Counted from the stretch's first letter, positions 36,410-47,280 are shown. The stretch is DNA of 64,000 nt from Metarhizium brunneum (GCF_013426205.1 NC_089423.1:5952001-6016000), one strand, 5' to 3'. Made by a program: numbers and translations. The notes: a model not told the origin generated them from the letters alone.

Positions 36410-37285
36410 GTTAGTCGATGAGGCTGTGGTAGATATGACGTACGTAGCCAGGGTGTTGAATGGGAAGCGTGCTGATAATGCGACCAATCATAACTGTTGT
36501 AATGGTAGTTGGATAGTTTGTAAAAAAAGAGAAACAACGATTCTTAATTGTGAACCGGAAAAGAAAAAGGCCATGTGGAAGAGTCCATGAACAAACAGGG
36601 TGTGAGCGACAAGTGAGAATACACTGTAAAACTACAAACGGAAGTCATAACGTTGCCCCGCAGCATTACAACTACCTCTTGAACTGAGAAAACGCGTAAA
36701 GTCAAGTGAAGAGGTTATGATGTGAAGGATGAGAGCTATTGGTATTGGAGGATTACCGGTGACATATTGGATTAGTGGAAGAAGCCAGCGGCCAAGGCGC
36801 TCTATATAGCTCTCAGGACGCTTATACAGTTGAATTTGAAAGCATGGATCGCTAGGCAGTAATGAGAAAAGAGGTGTGCAATTAAAACATTCCTAATAAG
36901 AAATGACGCCTGAGAGTAAAAGTGTAGTGTTCGTTGTAAGTTGACACAACAGAAAAGCAACTTGACGAAACCCACTTTCCAGTCGAATGACCCTAAATTT
37001 AACGCCTTTGCTTTAATAGTTGCTAGATTATGGAGATAATAAGATAAACAAGCAAATAGTTGGGACGCACACAATGTTCATTATTCAGGCGCCAGTGAAT
37101 ATTGCATGGGACCACCAAAACATAAATTGATAATCCAACTCCGGATTACTCGCGGCTGCCTTCGCTACACCATCCACAAGCAGGAAATCTCCCCTGAATC
37201 GCTCCGTTGTAATGCCCAACGCTAGAAAAAAACCCATGAAATCATAATCTCATAACACATCAAGTACTCCCGTCGAGTCTGCCCT
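36410..37285. other. Promoter region of the DNA methyltransferase gene
   Basis: About 0.9 kb between the 3' end of SLD2 and the start of dim-2, both on the minus strand. Rather A/T-rich. It holds one ACGCGT element and no gene that I can support. Confidence 0.55.
36692..36697. promoter_or_regulatory. ACGCGT (MluI cell-cycle box-like) upstream of dim-2
   Basis: AACGCGTAA lies 283 bp upstream of the methyltransferase ATG. ACGCGT is the binding core of MBF (Mbp1-Swi6) in yeasts, which drives G1/S transcription. A single hexamer is weak evidence. Confidence 0.35.
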
Positions 37286-38817
37286 CTATCGTCGACGCCG
37301 AAACCTGCTATTATAACCTGGCCCTCCCTTGGCCCCGTTATTCCTCAATTTCAGCCGGTGGAAATTGGCGTGAGCAAGCTCATTCACCTTCCTTGCTACC
37401 TTTTTCACGGCCCCTTCTTTCTTAGTCGCCTTTGCTGGCTTATCTGTCGATTTGGCCGGCTCTTCGTTTTCAAAATCACTACCTGATGCGACGTCCGCGA
37501 AATCTGCGTCGGGACCATTGATGAGTTGCGTTTCTGGGATCACGTCCTCTCCATCTTCATCGCCATTTCCATCCTTGGGAGTGTTCTCTGGCCTTTTGAT
37601 CCGTGTTGGCTTAATATTGACCTTGCGCGTTGTTCTCTTTTGTCCTTTCTTCTTGTATACCGGCAAAGGGTTGCCATTGTGGTCGACGGCGTCTTCAACC
37701 GGACTGTCGTACATGTTTTCGTCGTCAAATCCTCCTAACAATGCTGGTCGTTGGCTATCTTCCATAATTGCTGGGGTGGATACTGCCGCGGGATCCGATG
37801 CTTGTCGCGTGCCCAGCGATGGAGACGTTGGCCGACGGATATCCGTATCGTCATTCTCCGCTGCCCGAAGAGCATCCAGATCGTCGTCGTCGTCGAGCAC
37901 ATCATCCTCTACTTTCCTTAGGCTAGCTACAATTTCACTCAATCCCCGAACAAGCGGCTTTCTCGGTAGTCGGAGTGGCGATGGGTCGGCAAACATGGCA
38001 TTCTCGTCGACTGCGGGCAGGGAGTGTCTCTTCAAGAAAGCAGGTGTATCGAATTGCAGCTTGGATACGGATGATGGTGTCTTGGCATCTAGACTGCCCC
38101 GTCGGTTCTTCATTGGCGTCGCAAACGTATTCAACACGTTTCTCTTACTCGAGGACATGGGCGTTCTGCCGAGCCTGGTGCTACTTTCGTGGTCGTAGGA
38201 GCCAGTCCGCTTGCTAGGCGTAGACTGAACATTACCACGAGATCGACCTGGTGTACCGGATGGTTTGGATGTGTCCTTCTTTGATGGTGTGCCAAGCTCT
38301 TTCTCAACTAAAAGATCAAACAGACCTAGGACGCGGCCGTCACGCTGAGGGGTGGGACCGAGGGATGTTACTGGTGCAGGGCTGAATAGCTTTCTTGATA
38401 TAGCGGGTGTATTCATCAAGTCTTCATCGTGAGTTCGTTGCTTGGATGGTGTTTGAGCATACTTGGTTCGTTTAAGTGGCGTCTCTGTAAGAATTGGATC
38501 TGGTTGCCGCTTCTTGGGTTTCGGTTCTGATTTTGCCGGTGGTGGCTGCTTTCCGGAGAGAATGTCGCGGGCTTTGTTGTAGTCTTTGTATTTCTGTGCT
38601 GCCACATTTATCAACCGTTAGCATCTACCATCCACTGTATGCAAAAAAAATTAAAAAAAAAAAAAATTAACATACCAATATCGGGATTGTCCTTGATGTC
38701 TTGTCGCCCAGGCTTGCTCCCGCCGTGTGCTTGTGCCCACTCGCTCTCCCAAGCTTTCAGCTCCGTTCTCAGATCCTTTGCTTTGCTTTCGTACCGAGAT
38801 CTAGTCTCGTCGTCCAT
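37286..38817 (-). CDS. SLD2: DNA replication initiation regulator Sld2
   Basis: Two exons on the minus strand, 38817-38676 and 38598-37286, encode 484 residues; the 77-nt intron contains a T-rich run. The N-terminus (MDDETRSRYESKAKDLRTELKAWE, KPGRQDIKDNPDIAQKYKDY) is the conserved Sld2/RecQL4-like helix that contacts the pre-initiation machinery. The middle is a cluster of Ser/Thr-Pro sites (ETPLKRT, AQTPSKQ, NTPAISRKL, GTPSKK and others), as expected for multi-site S-CDK phosphorylation that makes Sld2 bind Dpb11. The C-terminus is acidic then very basic, ending RFRRRR. Helicase domains are absent, as in all fungal Sld2. It is divergent from the RING gene at 39250. Confidence 0.88.
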
Positions 38818-39249
38818 GATCACTCGCAAATATGTGCTTTGCAGAGTCTCACATGCAAATATTGAGCGAGGTGCTTGGAATAAGACAGCATGCTGGAGCG
38901 TTGTGTGGTCTGGCGACTCAGTCCATGTCCGCCTGCGCGTCGTGAAAACGCGTCTCGCCGGACCCCATTTTAGCAGGGCGACGCGATTCTTAGTGCCGGA
39001 GGGTGCTGAAGCTACGGCGGCTCTCACCAGACCAAGACGTCACGTCATCTTCCGTGAGGTCTCTGGCTTGTGGTGGACCTGTGGCTCCACTTTTGCCGTT
39101 GACTCTTCGCCACTGCGATGTAAAGCAACTAGTTACCAGACTGACTCCATGTCCGTCCTTTTCGAACCACCATTGATCTATGTGGACATTATTTCTTCGC
39201 CAGGACACCTGCTGGACCTTGCCTCGTCACATCTCTGCGGCACATCGCC
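38818..39249. other. Divergent promoter between SLD2 and the RING gene
   Basis: Only 432 bp separate the two start codons, so the regulatory sequence is shared. It contains the ACGCGT listed separately and a related GCGACGCGA near 38979. Confidence 0.7.
38948..38953. promoter_or_regulatory. ACGCGT (MluI cell-cycle box-like) upstream of SLD2
   Basis: The string AAAACGCGTC lies 131 bp upstream of the SLD2 start. This is the classic MBF core with its preferred flank, in front of a replication gene for which G1/S expression would make sense. Confidence 0.45.
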
Positions 39250-40359
39250 ATGGAGAAAGAGCAAGACCAAAGAACTGACGATCTACAGCGCCGTGTCCTT
39301 CAAAACACTCTCAACGAAGTAGCTGCGAGGGAAGAAGATGCAGCCGATTGCTGCGTCATCTGTCTCGATGTCATAACAGAGCCATGCGAAGCGCTGCCGT
39401 GTGGCCACCGCAATTTTGACTATATCTGCGTGTCGAGCTGGCTGTTTGAGACACCGCAATGCCCCCTCTGTAAAGTCAAGGTTGTCAAAGTCTTGCATGG
39501 ATCTGCCCAAGATCCCATCACGACCTTCATCAGCCAAAAGCCTTCTACGGCCGCCACCACCAGCACCTCCACAATAACAAGATCCGATGGTTCCGCATAT
39601 TACGGACGTAGAGGAGGATTCGGATGTACAAGACAAAGAGGCAGACCATTTCGCAACCAAGGGAGATCGACTACTGTCTCCAACGTAGTCGCTGCTCGAC
39701 GAGACGTGTACCGCCACCAACGATACTCCAAACATGTCGGGTCTAACCGCCTCTCTCGCTATCGCGAATTGACACCACAGATGTTCTGTTCAGATGCAGA
39801 GCTAGTTTCCCGCGCGAGGATGTGGATCCGGCGAGAACTCCGAGTCTTTTCGTTCCTCTCGCCTGATGACGAAGGCGAGAACGACGACGGAAGCACATCG
39901 CAGCCCGCACATACTGGCTCCAGAACAACCATACAGCATCGCCGTGCTAACAATGCGGAATTTCTTTTAGAATACATCATTGCTATCCTAAAGTCTGTGG
40001 ATATCATGGGAATCGGCGGCCAGGCGGAGGATATGCTGTCCGACTTCCTGGGGAGGGAGAATACAAGGCTATTTTTGCACGAGCTACGTGCTTGGCTGCG
40101 GAGTCCCTTTACGAAGCTTGAGGATTGGGATAGGGCTGTACAGTACGAGAGAGACGTTGGGAGAAGAGAGCCCAGAGGTGAGGTGCCCAGAAACGATGTG
40201 CACCGCGAGGATAGTTCAAGGCGGCATGGTGAGGATGCGGATAGATATCGGGCCAGGCGTGGAGGTGAATTTTACCGTCCACGAGGACGGAGGGCCGCGA
40301 AACATGAGTCTTATACATCGAGACGTGCTGCTGAGTGGAACAGGCGGAGAAGTAGATAA
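39250..40359 (+). CDS. TOPORS-like RING finger protein (probable E3 ligase)
   Basis: Single exon, 369 residues. The RING at about 35-74 reads Cys35-x2-Cys38, Cys51-x-His53, Asp57, Cys60, Cys71-x2-Cys74; Asp sits where the fifth zinc ligand is usually Cys. After a low-complexity, Arg-rich spacer there is a helical region (about 185-305) with FLHELRAWLRSPFTKLEDWDRAVQY. That stretch resembles the HEFISFARSPFN region following the RING in animal TOPORS. The C-terminus is strongly Arg/Glu-rich. TOPORS is a nuclear E3 with ubiquitin and SUMO ligase activity; the fungal role is unknown. The ATG at 39250 is the first in the frame. RING is certain, the TOPORS link probable. Confidence 0.82.
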   Translation: MEKEQDQRTDDLQRRVLQNTLNEVAAREEDAADCCVICLDVITEPCEALPCGHRNFDYICVSSWLFETPQCPLCKVKVVKVLHGSAQDPITTFISQKPSTAATTSTSTITRSDGSAYYGRRGGFGCTRQRGRPFRNQGRSTTVSNVVAARRDVYRHQRYSKHVGSNRLSRYRELTPQMFCSDAELVSRARMWIRRELRVFSFLSPDDEGENDDGSTSQPAHTGSRTTIQHRRANNAEFLLEYIIAILKSVDIMGIGGQAEDMLSDFLGRENTRLFLHELRAWLRSPFTKLEDWDRAVQYERDVGRREPRGEVPRNDVHREDSSRRHGEDADRYRARRGGEFYRPRGRRAAKHESYTSRRAAEWNRRRSR

Positions 40360-41186
40360 CTAGACGGACGACGTAATGGGCGGGTTTTTGGACACGGCGT
40401 TTGTTAAGTTGCACATGATACCCTAGCGATGCCCTGGATGATGACTTATACACAAACTTTGATCATCAGTTACTTACAGTAATGTGCCTCTGGGCGAATA
40501 CCCGCTTGCTTCGTTACCTGGGCCTTATCCCAAGGACCCGATACACCAGCAGAGCTCCGCCGGCTAACTGGTTTCACCTCACCACGATGACACACAACAT
40601 CGGAGACGTCTAGGTAGAGAGATTGCTGTTCAATCGTGGAGGTGATTTGAATTTACAGTGGTAATTGTGGCCATGTACGAGGAAAGGATCCGAGAATTTA
40701 AGATCCAAAGGGGTTCCTGCAGCTCATACTTGACCTCATTGCACGACCCCCCCATCGTATCTGTAAACCCCAGCACAATGGAAGGCCAACTCCGTCATGA
40801 CCGTCTTCATCACCATCATTTCAGACACCGTCTGCCCTTCTGCTACCTCGGTCGTGCCCGTCTCTCCCGCGCCATCACGCTCTACCGAAAAACAATCCCC
40901 GGCGGATCCTCGTCGACCTTCAAAATCCGCTGGCATGCCCGCCGCCTGGACGTCAAACCCCCTGCTGAATCGGTCCTCGTCACAGACGGGGCAGCAGATG
41001 CGTCCGACTCTCTGGGAGCAGTTCGTGCTGGCGAGGGATGGAGAGAGTGCGGCGGGTATGAATTCGAGCCCTGGCGAGCAATGTACTGAGTGAGAGCGTT
41101 TGCTTCTTGTAGTGTATTGTCAGATCTGCGGGTTGTATATACAACTGCACCGGGTATCGTGGCATCGTCAACCTTTTTTTTCGTCA
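40360..41186. other. Convergent gap between the RING gene and SPC34
   Basis: Mostly 3' regions of the two flanking genes. It also contains one weak small coding candidate, listed separately at 40797-41093. Confidence 0.55.
40797..41093 (+). CDS. Weak candidate: 98-aa hypothetical protein
   Basis: An ATG-started frame ending in TGA at 41091-41093. Its codons favour C in the third position (ACC GTC TTC ATC ACC ATC at the start), as in the real genes around it, which is why I list it. The product is Ser/Pro-rich with no domain, signal peptide or membrane helix. Overlapping frames are also open, and it lies in the gap between two convergent genes, so it may be chance or part of a 3' UTR. Confidence 0.25.
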   Translation: MTVFITIISDTVCPSATSVVPVSPAPSRSTEKQSPADPRRPSKSAGMPAAWTSNPLLNRSSSQTGQQMRPTLWEQFVLARDGESAAGMNSSPGEQCTE

Positions 41187-41999
41187 TCACAAATCCATAA
41201 GTCCTCCTAAATCCTTCTCCATTTGCCGCAGCCTTGCTTGAAGTTCCCTCTTCTTTGCTTCCATCTCCTTTGCCTCGGCCTCCTCCCGTCGTAGGTCCTC
41301 TTCCGTCCAAAGCTCGCTTTCATCCCCAGCGTCATCTTCTTCGCTTCCGTCCTCGCCCATCCAGCTCTTGTTCATGCTGGCCAGCTGCTCAGCCTGTTCG
41401 GCTACCCTGGCCTCGTAGTATGCCGTTGTGTTCTTTCCATTGCGGTGCTTGTTTCGCAGTGCTGAAATGCGGTCCCTCGCACCAGGCAGCTCATAGACGC
41501 CGCAAAGCTTCTCCGCGCCGCGTAGCAAAATCTCAACGTCAACATCGCCTTTGCGATCCGTCTCTCCTCGCCGGAGCTGAGAGTGCATCTCGCCGCCCAA
41601 GACGGCAGCGACCGCTGTGTGGCGGCGAGGGTTCGAGGACGCACGGGTCGGGGGACCGGTCGTTACTTCGCCCGATGCGACATTGAAAACTGTTTGGCGT
41701 CTGCCCTTGGATTTGGATTCAGGCTCGGCGCTGCGACGGCTCTGGGTAGCTGGAGACGGAGGCGGCGGAACAGAAAAGAGAGCTCGTTCGTGAGCTTCCG
41801 TGTCTCTAATCAGAGACGTGATGTCATGGTTCGAGAGGAGAGCATTTGTGAAGAGCTTTGGTGGCGGGAAACTGAGAAAAGGTTAGCCTGTTGTTGAATT
41901 CCCCCCCGAAAAAGGGTAGTTGGAGGCGTATTACGGTAAGGAGTCTATTCCTTGACACGAGTATGATATTTGTTCAAGATGGCCAGATAAGATGGACAT
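41187..41999 (-). CDS. SPC34: DASH/Dam1 complex subunit Spc34
   Basis: Two exons on the minus strand, 41999-41935 and 41871-41187, encode 249 residues. The small first exon gives MSILSGHLEQISYSCQGIDSL. A 63-nt intron (GTAATA donor, CAG acceptor) joins it to PFPPPKLFTNALLSNHDITS, a stretch typical of Spc34. Then come LIRDTEAHERALFSVPPP, a Ser/Arg-rich spacer, ARDRISALRNKHRNGKNTTA and a C-terminal coiled coil rich in Glu and Lys (about 205-249). Spc34 is one of ten subunits of the DASH complex, which forms rings on kinetochore microtubules and is an Aurora B (Ipl1) target. Without the first exon the coding region would lack its conserved start. Confidence 0.9.
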
Positions 42000-42284
42000 T
42001 ATGATGATGTTATGATGAAGGGCGCGTTGAATGTGCGCGCACTCGCCAAAAGTCAATTAGTATGGGCAAATGGCCGACTGACGCCGGACACGTCTTTAGG
42101 CTTGCCAATCTTGGGCCGGCGCGAGGTTCTCAATGCCTTGTGACAGCAACGTCACCACTTCCCAGTCTTGACTCTTCAGCTCGTTGACTGTCGTCAAAGC
42201 TGATGGGGACGCGACTTGCATGGCGGGGTGGAACAGGTTGAACGTGTCAAGCAAGGTCAGCGCGGTGGGGGCAGACTAGACAAG

Positions 42285-42535
42285 TCGATGTACAATTCAG
42301 ACCCTTAAAGTTTAACCAGATGTGACATAATAAGGGGGTTATAGCCAATAAAAAGAAATTATTATAGGAAGTATATAAGGTAAAAAAAGTACCTAATAAG
42401 CTATTAAAAATAATATTAATATAAATCATTACTAAGAAATTATTACTCCCTTATAAATTATACTTAATAGCTATTATTATAAATTAAAGCTGCTCTTATT
42501 AGTAGAGAGGCCCCTGTAAACTACTCCCTTATCAG
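42285..42535. mobile_element. AT-rich island, possibly a RIP-mutated repeat remnant
   Basis: About 250 bases with very low G+C, rich in TA, TAAT and ATTA steps, between flanks of ordinary composition. The string ACTCCCTTAT occurs twice (near 42446 and 42522), and ATAATAAGGGGGTTAT near 42327 looks like a degraded inverse of it. C-to-T decay of a transposed repeat by RIP is the usual cause of such islands in fungi. No coding remnant is readable, so the element type is unknown. Confidence 0.4.
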
Positions 42536-42630
42536 GTAACTCATGGCTAAACTTACAAGGGTTAGATTATACTACTCCGTACCCACTTGACATTTAAAGG
42601 TTCAAGGTGGGAGCTTCAACTGCCGATGCG

Positions 42631-42644
42631 TACGGAGTACTCCG
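42631..42644. repeat. CGGAGTACTCCG palindrome (motif pair)
   Basis: TACGGAGTACTCCG at the right edge of the AT-rich island contains a 12-bp perfect palindrome of the dispersed CGGAGTA motif. It runs on into CTCCGGAG, a second palindrome. Confidence 0.85.
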
Positions 42645-43312
42645 GAGTTACATACTACTACCTCATGAGCATTGACTGACAGACGAACTTACTTCGCAGT
42701 ACAGGGTTCTGTCAAGAGATGCCGCAACATCGAGCAGGGAATCGGGGTCATCATTTTGACCCCAATTCCGACGCATAAATCGGCACAAGATGGGCGCTAT
42801 TTGGCATTCCTCCGTCTCCGCATCTCAGCTACTGTGGCATACCTGCAACGCGATAGCGTCAATCGAAATAACAGTACGTACTACTAGTAATCACTAATCT
42901 TTTCGTAATACGTATTATCCGTACATACCTAAGTACCTACGAGGCATCCAATAAGCGTGAAACAAAAGCGCTTAACCATTTAACTCTTGGCTCCCGCATC
43001 CATGACAGGAGCAATCATTTCTGCAAGGTCTTGAGTCAGTGGGGGTGAGTGATAGTCAGGCACCAGACTCCTTATTATTATGAAGCCAACGCTTGTCATG
43101 GCGTGGCCGCGTTTTGGCCGGGCTCGCAGGACCGGAAATTTTACCCAGATTACCTACTCCGTATAGTACCTTCATGCACTAGGTGTCGTGCCATTCGAGA
43201 CGACAAAACTTACGTAAAGTACTTATGCGTGTGGCGCCGTGCTGGGGCTGTCAATGGACCGCCGTTGACCGTTAACAATAAAGCTGCACATGTGGTTTAG
43301 TACTCCTAATAG

Positions 43313-43336
43313 TACGGAGTACGGAGTACTACTCCG
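43313..43336. repeat. Cluster of CGGAGTA motifs
   Basis: Two direct copies of TACGGAG are followed by an inverted TACTCCG, forming a compact cluster of three half-sites in about 24 bases. Confidence 0.85.
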
Positions 43337-43422
43337 CAAGTTTATTGGTGAGGGCAAGAACCGCTCAAGTCTTGCCGCGCCCTTGCCTTTGTTTCAATCT
43401 GCCCTTGGCCCGCAGTTCTTGC

Positions 43423-43464
43423 CTGCAAGCTGCAAGCTGCAAGCTGCAAGCTGCAAGCTGCAAG
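43423..43464. repeat. Heptamer tandem repeat, six exact copies of CTGCAAG
   Basis: Six perfect 7-bp units in a row, ending at CTGCAAGACC. The unit is not a multiple of three and lies in the gap upstream of the GT90 gene, so copy-number change would not alter a protein. Confidence 0.95.
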
Positions 43465-44303
43465 ACCTGCCATGTCACGTGTTCAATCCTGGATCGATTG
43501 CTGGAATCTTCATTGTTCGGTCTCGTCACTCGAGAACTCTGTGATCCGTACGAAGCACCGCTCCACAACCTTCGTTGTCCGTGGTCTGTGCTTCTCTCAG
43601 CGGCGTCTACCCTCCTAAATCCTCCATGGGCTCCGCTGTCGAGCTTTAGCGTGCATTTGGGATTGCAATGCTTGCTGGAGTCTCTACTACTACTAGTAGT
43701 ATTTGCACCAGGGGGCCCCAGACTCATTACTCATTCATCCATCTAGTCAAGGAATGGTGGAGGTAGTACGGAGCGCCGTTTGATGGTTCCAACCAACTAA
43801 ACATTGAAGCTTGCAGAGCAGCCCTACGCCGTGGTGCCACCTGATGTTGTGCTCCCTTTGCCCACTTGATCGACGAACTGCAGAACACACTCGTCTACGA
43901 TGCTTCCTTAACCGGGCGTTGCCCTCGCCGACCTCGAAGACACGGAACGTCTTGTATGCCTGGGCTTGCGTTGCACAGACTTGCAGACTGAGCTTGGCGC
44001 ATAGCCCGTGTTCGCTATTACCCAAAGCCTATGAGGCTAGCCAGGACAATCGCCAAAAATCCCAGTGGACTCAACCAAACTCCCTCCTTTCGCCGCCTGC
44101 GCCCGGGAATTGTCGCTAAACAGCTTCACATCGACAACTTTCGAGTCGCCTCTGCCACCAGGCGACGATCGCTCCGAGCTCCGAGGGCATCAAAGGCAGT
44201 CTTCGACCGTCTGTACTATTACGACAGATACTGTTGACGTACAGAAATACAAATTGAGACTCTGGCTAAGGAGTACATTCTTCGCCTGTCCAAAGAAGAC
44301 AAA

Positions 44304-46370
44304 ATGTCCAAGATGTTGTTCACTGGGCCCTTCGTACGGCGGCGGTCAAACTTCCTTCGCTACGCCGTCTTAGCTTTCATTCTCTTGGTAGCGTTTTGGA
44401 AATTTCACCAACGCGCTGAAGACCTGGTTAGTTTTGATCTGACCGTGAACCCCCCTCCTGGGGGAAGCAAGGGAACCACTGCTGATGACGATAAAACCGA
44501 CAAGAGCCAGTCGACCGACTCAGATTCAGTAAAACCACCTGTGAGGCCGGACAGCACCAGGCGACCGGAAGGGACTGTACCGACTGTTGACTCAGAGGGC
44601 CGTCACCCGATAGACAAGCTTATCTATGATGCTCAGCATCAGTTTGCAGCAGTAGCTTCTGGCGAATCAAAAACATTGGAGCAGGCTGCCCAGGCTTATC
44701 GCAAGGCTCGTGGAAGGCATCCTCCTCCACATTTTGACAAATGGTTCGAATACGCCCAGTCACACAATGCTCTGATTGTAGAAGCATTCTTTGACCAGAT
44801 ATACGAAGACTTGGAACCATTCTGGGGCATCGACCCTGCACCGATGCGCCGCGAGGCTAGCCAGTTTGAAATGACTATCAATGTTCGTAATGGCACAGCC
44901 ACGGCTGGGTCCGATTGGATGTGGACTAGGATCTGGCTCGACATGGCCAAGACTATCGAGGCTTTGCTTCCCGACATGGACATAGCTCTTAATGCCATGG
45001 ATGAACCTCGACTGGTTGCCCCATGGGAGGATATCGACGCATATATGAAGAAGGCCTCTCATACACGAAAGCTTCCAAAAGCTGCCAAGACGGTGAACAA
45101 ATTTCACTCTTGGCCTGAACCAAAGACCGGCTTTCTAGCAGGTGACATTGTTGATAAGAATTGGGAGAAGGATGGTAAGTGTCAACGATACTGTGGCTGG
45201 TTTGATTCGATTCTTTGAATAGAGGCACAAACTAACCAGCTCACCATAGAATTCTACTGGAAGATTGTTCGGCGTGGCTGCCCCCCCAACAGTCTTGCGA
45301 GGACGACGGAGCTTCAGACCTCTTTCCAAGACCCCCCAACTATTAGCAATGCATATGCTAAACCTCATTTTTACAAAGGCTACGTTTCCAACTATACCAA
45401 GTCAATCCAAGTGTGTCATCAGCCTGATTTGCAAGGCCTGGAGGGCCTTCTCATCCGACCCTTGTCGACCAAATCCACCAAGGTGATGTTTCCCATGTTT
45501 GGTGGTTCCAAGTTGACTGTCAACAATGAGATTCTCCTTCCAGCACCCATGTACTACAACGGAGAAGAGCGTTTTGTCGGTAACGGTGACCACGGTGTTG
45601 AATGGCCCGAGAAGACCGATAAAGCCATATGGCGCGGTGTGGCGACTGGTGGGAGAAACACAGAGGACAATTGGCGCGGCTTCCAACGTCATCGGTTCGT
45701 TGCCATGAACAATGGCACCAAGGTCGCTCGTGTCGAGTCTGGTGAGGACAGGGCAGAGAACTTTGTTCTTCCGGAGAAGGAATATGGTGTGCAGGCTCGT
45801 GCAGACCAAAATCTGGGACCTTGGGTTGACGAGTTCGCCGATGTTGGGTTCATCGACCTCATGTGCAACACCCCTGATCAAGGGAACTATTGCAACTATA
45901 CCGACTTTTACTTCAAAGCCATGGATGGCATCAAGCTGACCGAGCAGTTCAACTATAAGTTCTTGCCTGACATTGACGGCAACTCATTTTCTGGCCGATA
46001 CCTAGGGTTTCTACGATCTACTTCACTCCCCATCAAGTCAACCATCTTCCGTGAGTGGCATGACTCTCGTCTGGTGCCATGGAAGCACTTTGTTCCCATG
46101 GACAACCGATTTACAGACTACTACGGCATCATGGAATTCTTCCGTGGATACCAGGGTCGTAATTCTCACGATGAGGCTGCCAAAAGAATTGCAATGGAAG
46201 GCAAAGAGTGGGCAGAGCGGGTCCTTCGCAGGGAAGACATGCAAATATATATGCTGCGACTGTTACTCGAATATGCTCGCGTTATGGATGACGACCGCGA
46301 GTCCATGGGCTGGACAGATGACGTCGCCATGAACCCATCACTGGCCAAGTCATGGTCATGGTGGTGGTAA
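44304..46370 (+). CDS. Glycosyltransferase family 90 (CAP10-like) type II membrane protein
   Basis: Two exons, 44304-45174 and 45250-46370, encode 663 residues; the 75-nt intron (GTAAGT donor, TAG acceptor) rebuilds a Glu codon. There is a short cytoplasmic N-terminus, one signal-anchor helix at about 18-34, a Ser/Asp/Pro-rich stem, then the CAP10/GT90 domain. That domain shows MNAMDEPRLVAPWED-type sequence, MFGGSKLTVNNEILLPAPMYY, KAIWRGVATGGRN, a DVGFIDLMCN segment and YKFLPDIDGNSFSGRYLGFL with WKHFVPMDNRFTDYYG. Family members transfer xylose or glucose; in Cryptococcus, CAP10 relatives act in capsule and glycolipid synthesis. The donor and acceptor in ascomycetes are unknown. Golgi location is inferred from topology. 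Confidence 0.92.
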
Positions 46371-47280
46371 AATTAGGCCGAGGCCGGATCTGTCGATGGG
46401 TGCTGCGAAATGATGAAGGGAAAAGTAGACTGCTTTGGGGACATCCGGAGGGGGAGGGGATTCTGAACACTTGCCAATCTGCTGGCCAGGTTTTTTTTCT
46501 GTCTTTTTTTTGGTCCTTCCTACATCATCAGATATCTTTCTACTGGCTAAGGAGTGAAGGCGTCTGGCGTTTGAAGAGGTGGAACAAACAAACAAACAAA
46601 ATCTCAACATCATGTATAGCATTATGCGACGGGCGGACATGAATTATGTACTATACCTTTGTGAACAATTGATACGAACCTAGTGTATGATAGGGGGCTG
46701 CTCCGAGTTTTCACCATCGTTTCTTTTCTTGTACGGTTACACACGAACGCTTTCATCTGCTAACAAAGACTCCAAATCGCCCCGTTTCAGCGGTCATGAC
46801 TCCCACGTTCAAAATTTAGTCTCTTGCTAGCTTTCTACTTTTATTTGGTGTATTCTGATTTGATTAAACTAAGCCTGTGTATTTCCCTACTACTACCCCA
46901 TGCTTTGAAGCGGAAAGCTGCTTAACGAAAAAGACATCTGGGACGGATGGGGATGAAGTCATGGGAGGTGTCGGCGTGGGTGGCAAACGGAAGGGAGAGG
47001 AGGACGAGGAAGAGCAGCAGCATTGTGATGTAAGAATTCGTATTGGACGATTCTTCTTTGGGAGTCCCATTTCTGAGGGATGTAGGGAGGCTGTGAAATG
47101 GAAAAGTATCGAGCGGTTCGAAGCAGAGTTTGGGTGCCTGGCGGCTGTGGCATGGCTGGTATGTGCCGTTGTGAAGTGGTGGTATATTTGGTTGACGTGC
47201 AGCCCGATCCTCCTGTATACAAAGACCCTTCGGGATCATCTCTTTGAGTTATTCTACATATAATCATATACACCCACGCC
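46371..47280. other. Convergent gap between GT90 and MTF1
   Basis: Two 3' ends with T-rich runs near 46490. Overlapping frames on both strands at about 46870-47265 lack domains and are not called. Confidence 0.55.

Larger units (their letters stand above)
42000..44303. other. 2.3 kb gap with AT-rich island and tandem repeat
   Basis: Between the divergent SPC34 and GT90 genes. It holds an AT-rich island (about 42285-42535), several motif copies (42571, 42631, 43154, 43313, 43767), a heptamer tandem repeat at 43423 and the GT90 leader at the right end. No gene seen. Confidence 0.6.

Noticed and set aside
36410..36491. Upstream extension of the methyltransferase frame
   Set aside because: The open frame continues but starts with TTG. 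A nearby out-of-frame ATG with a GTACGT donor could not be joined in phase, so the ATG at 36409 was kept.
46877..47263. Frames on both strands, one minus-strand segment resembling a signal peptide
   Set aside because: The hydrophobic run is short, the product would be about 33 residues, and the site is the shared 3' region of two convergent genes.
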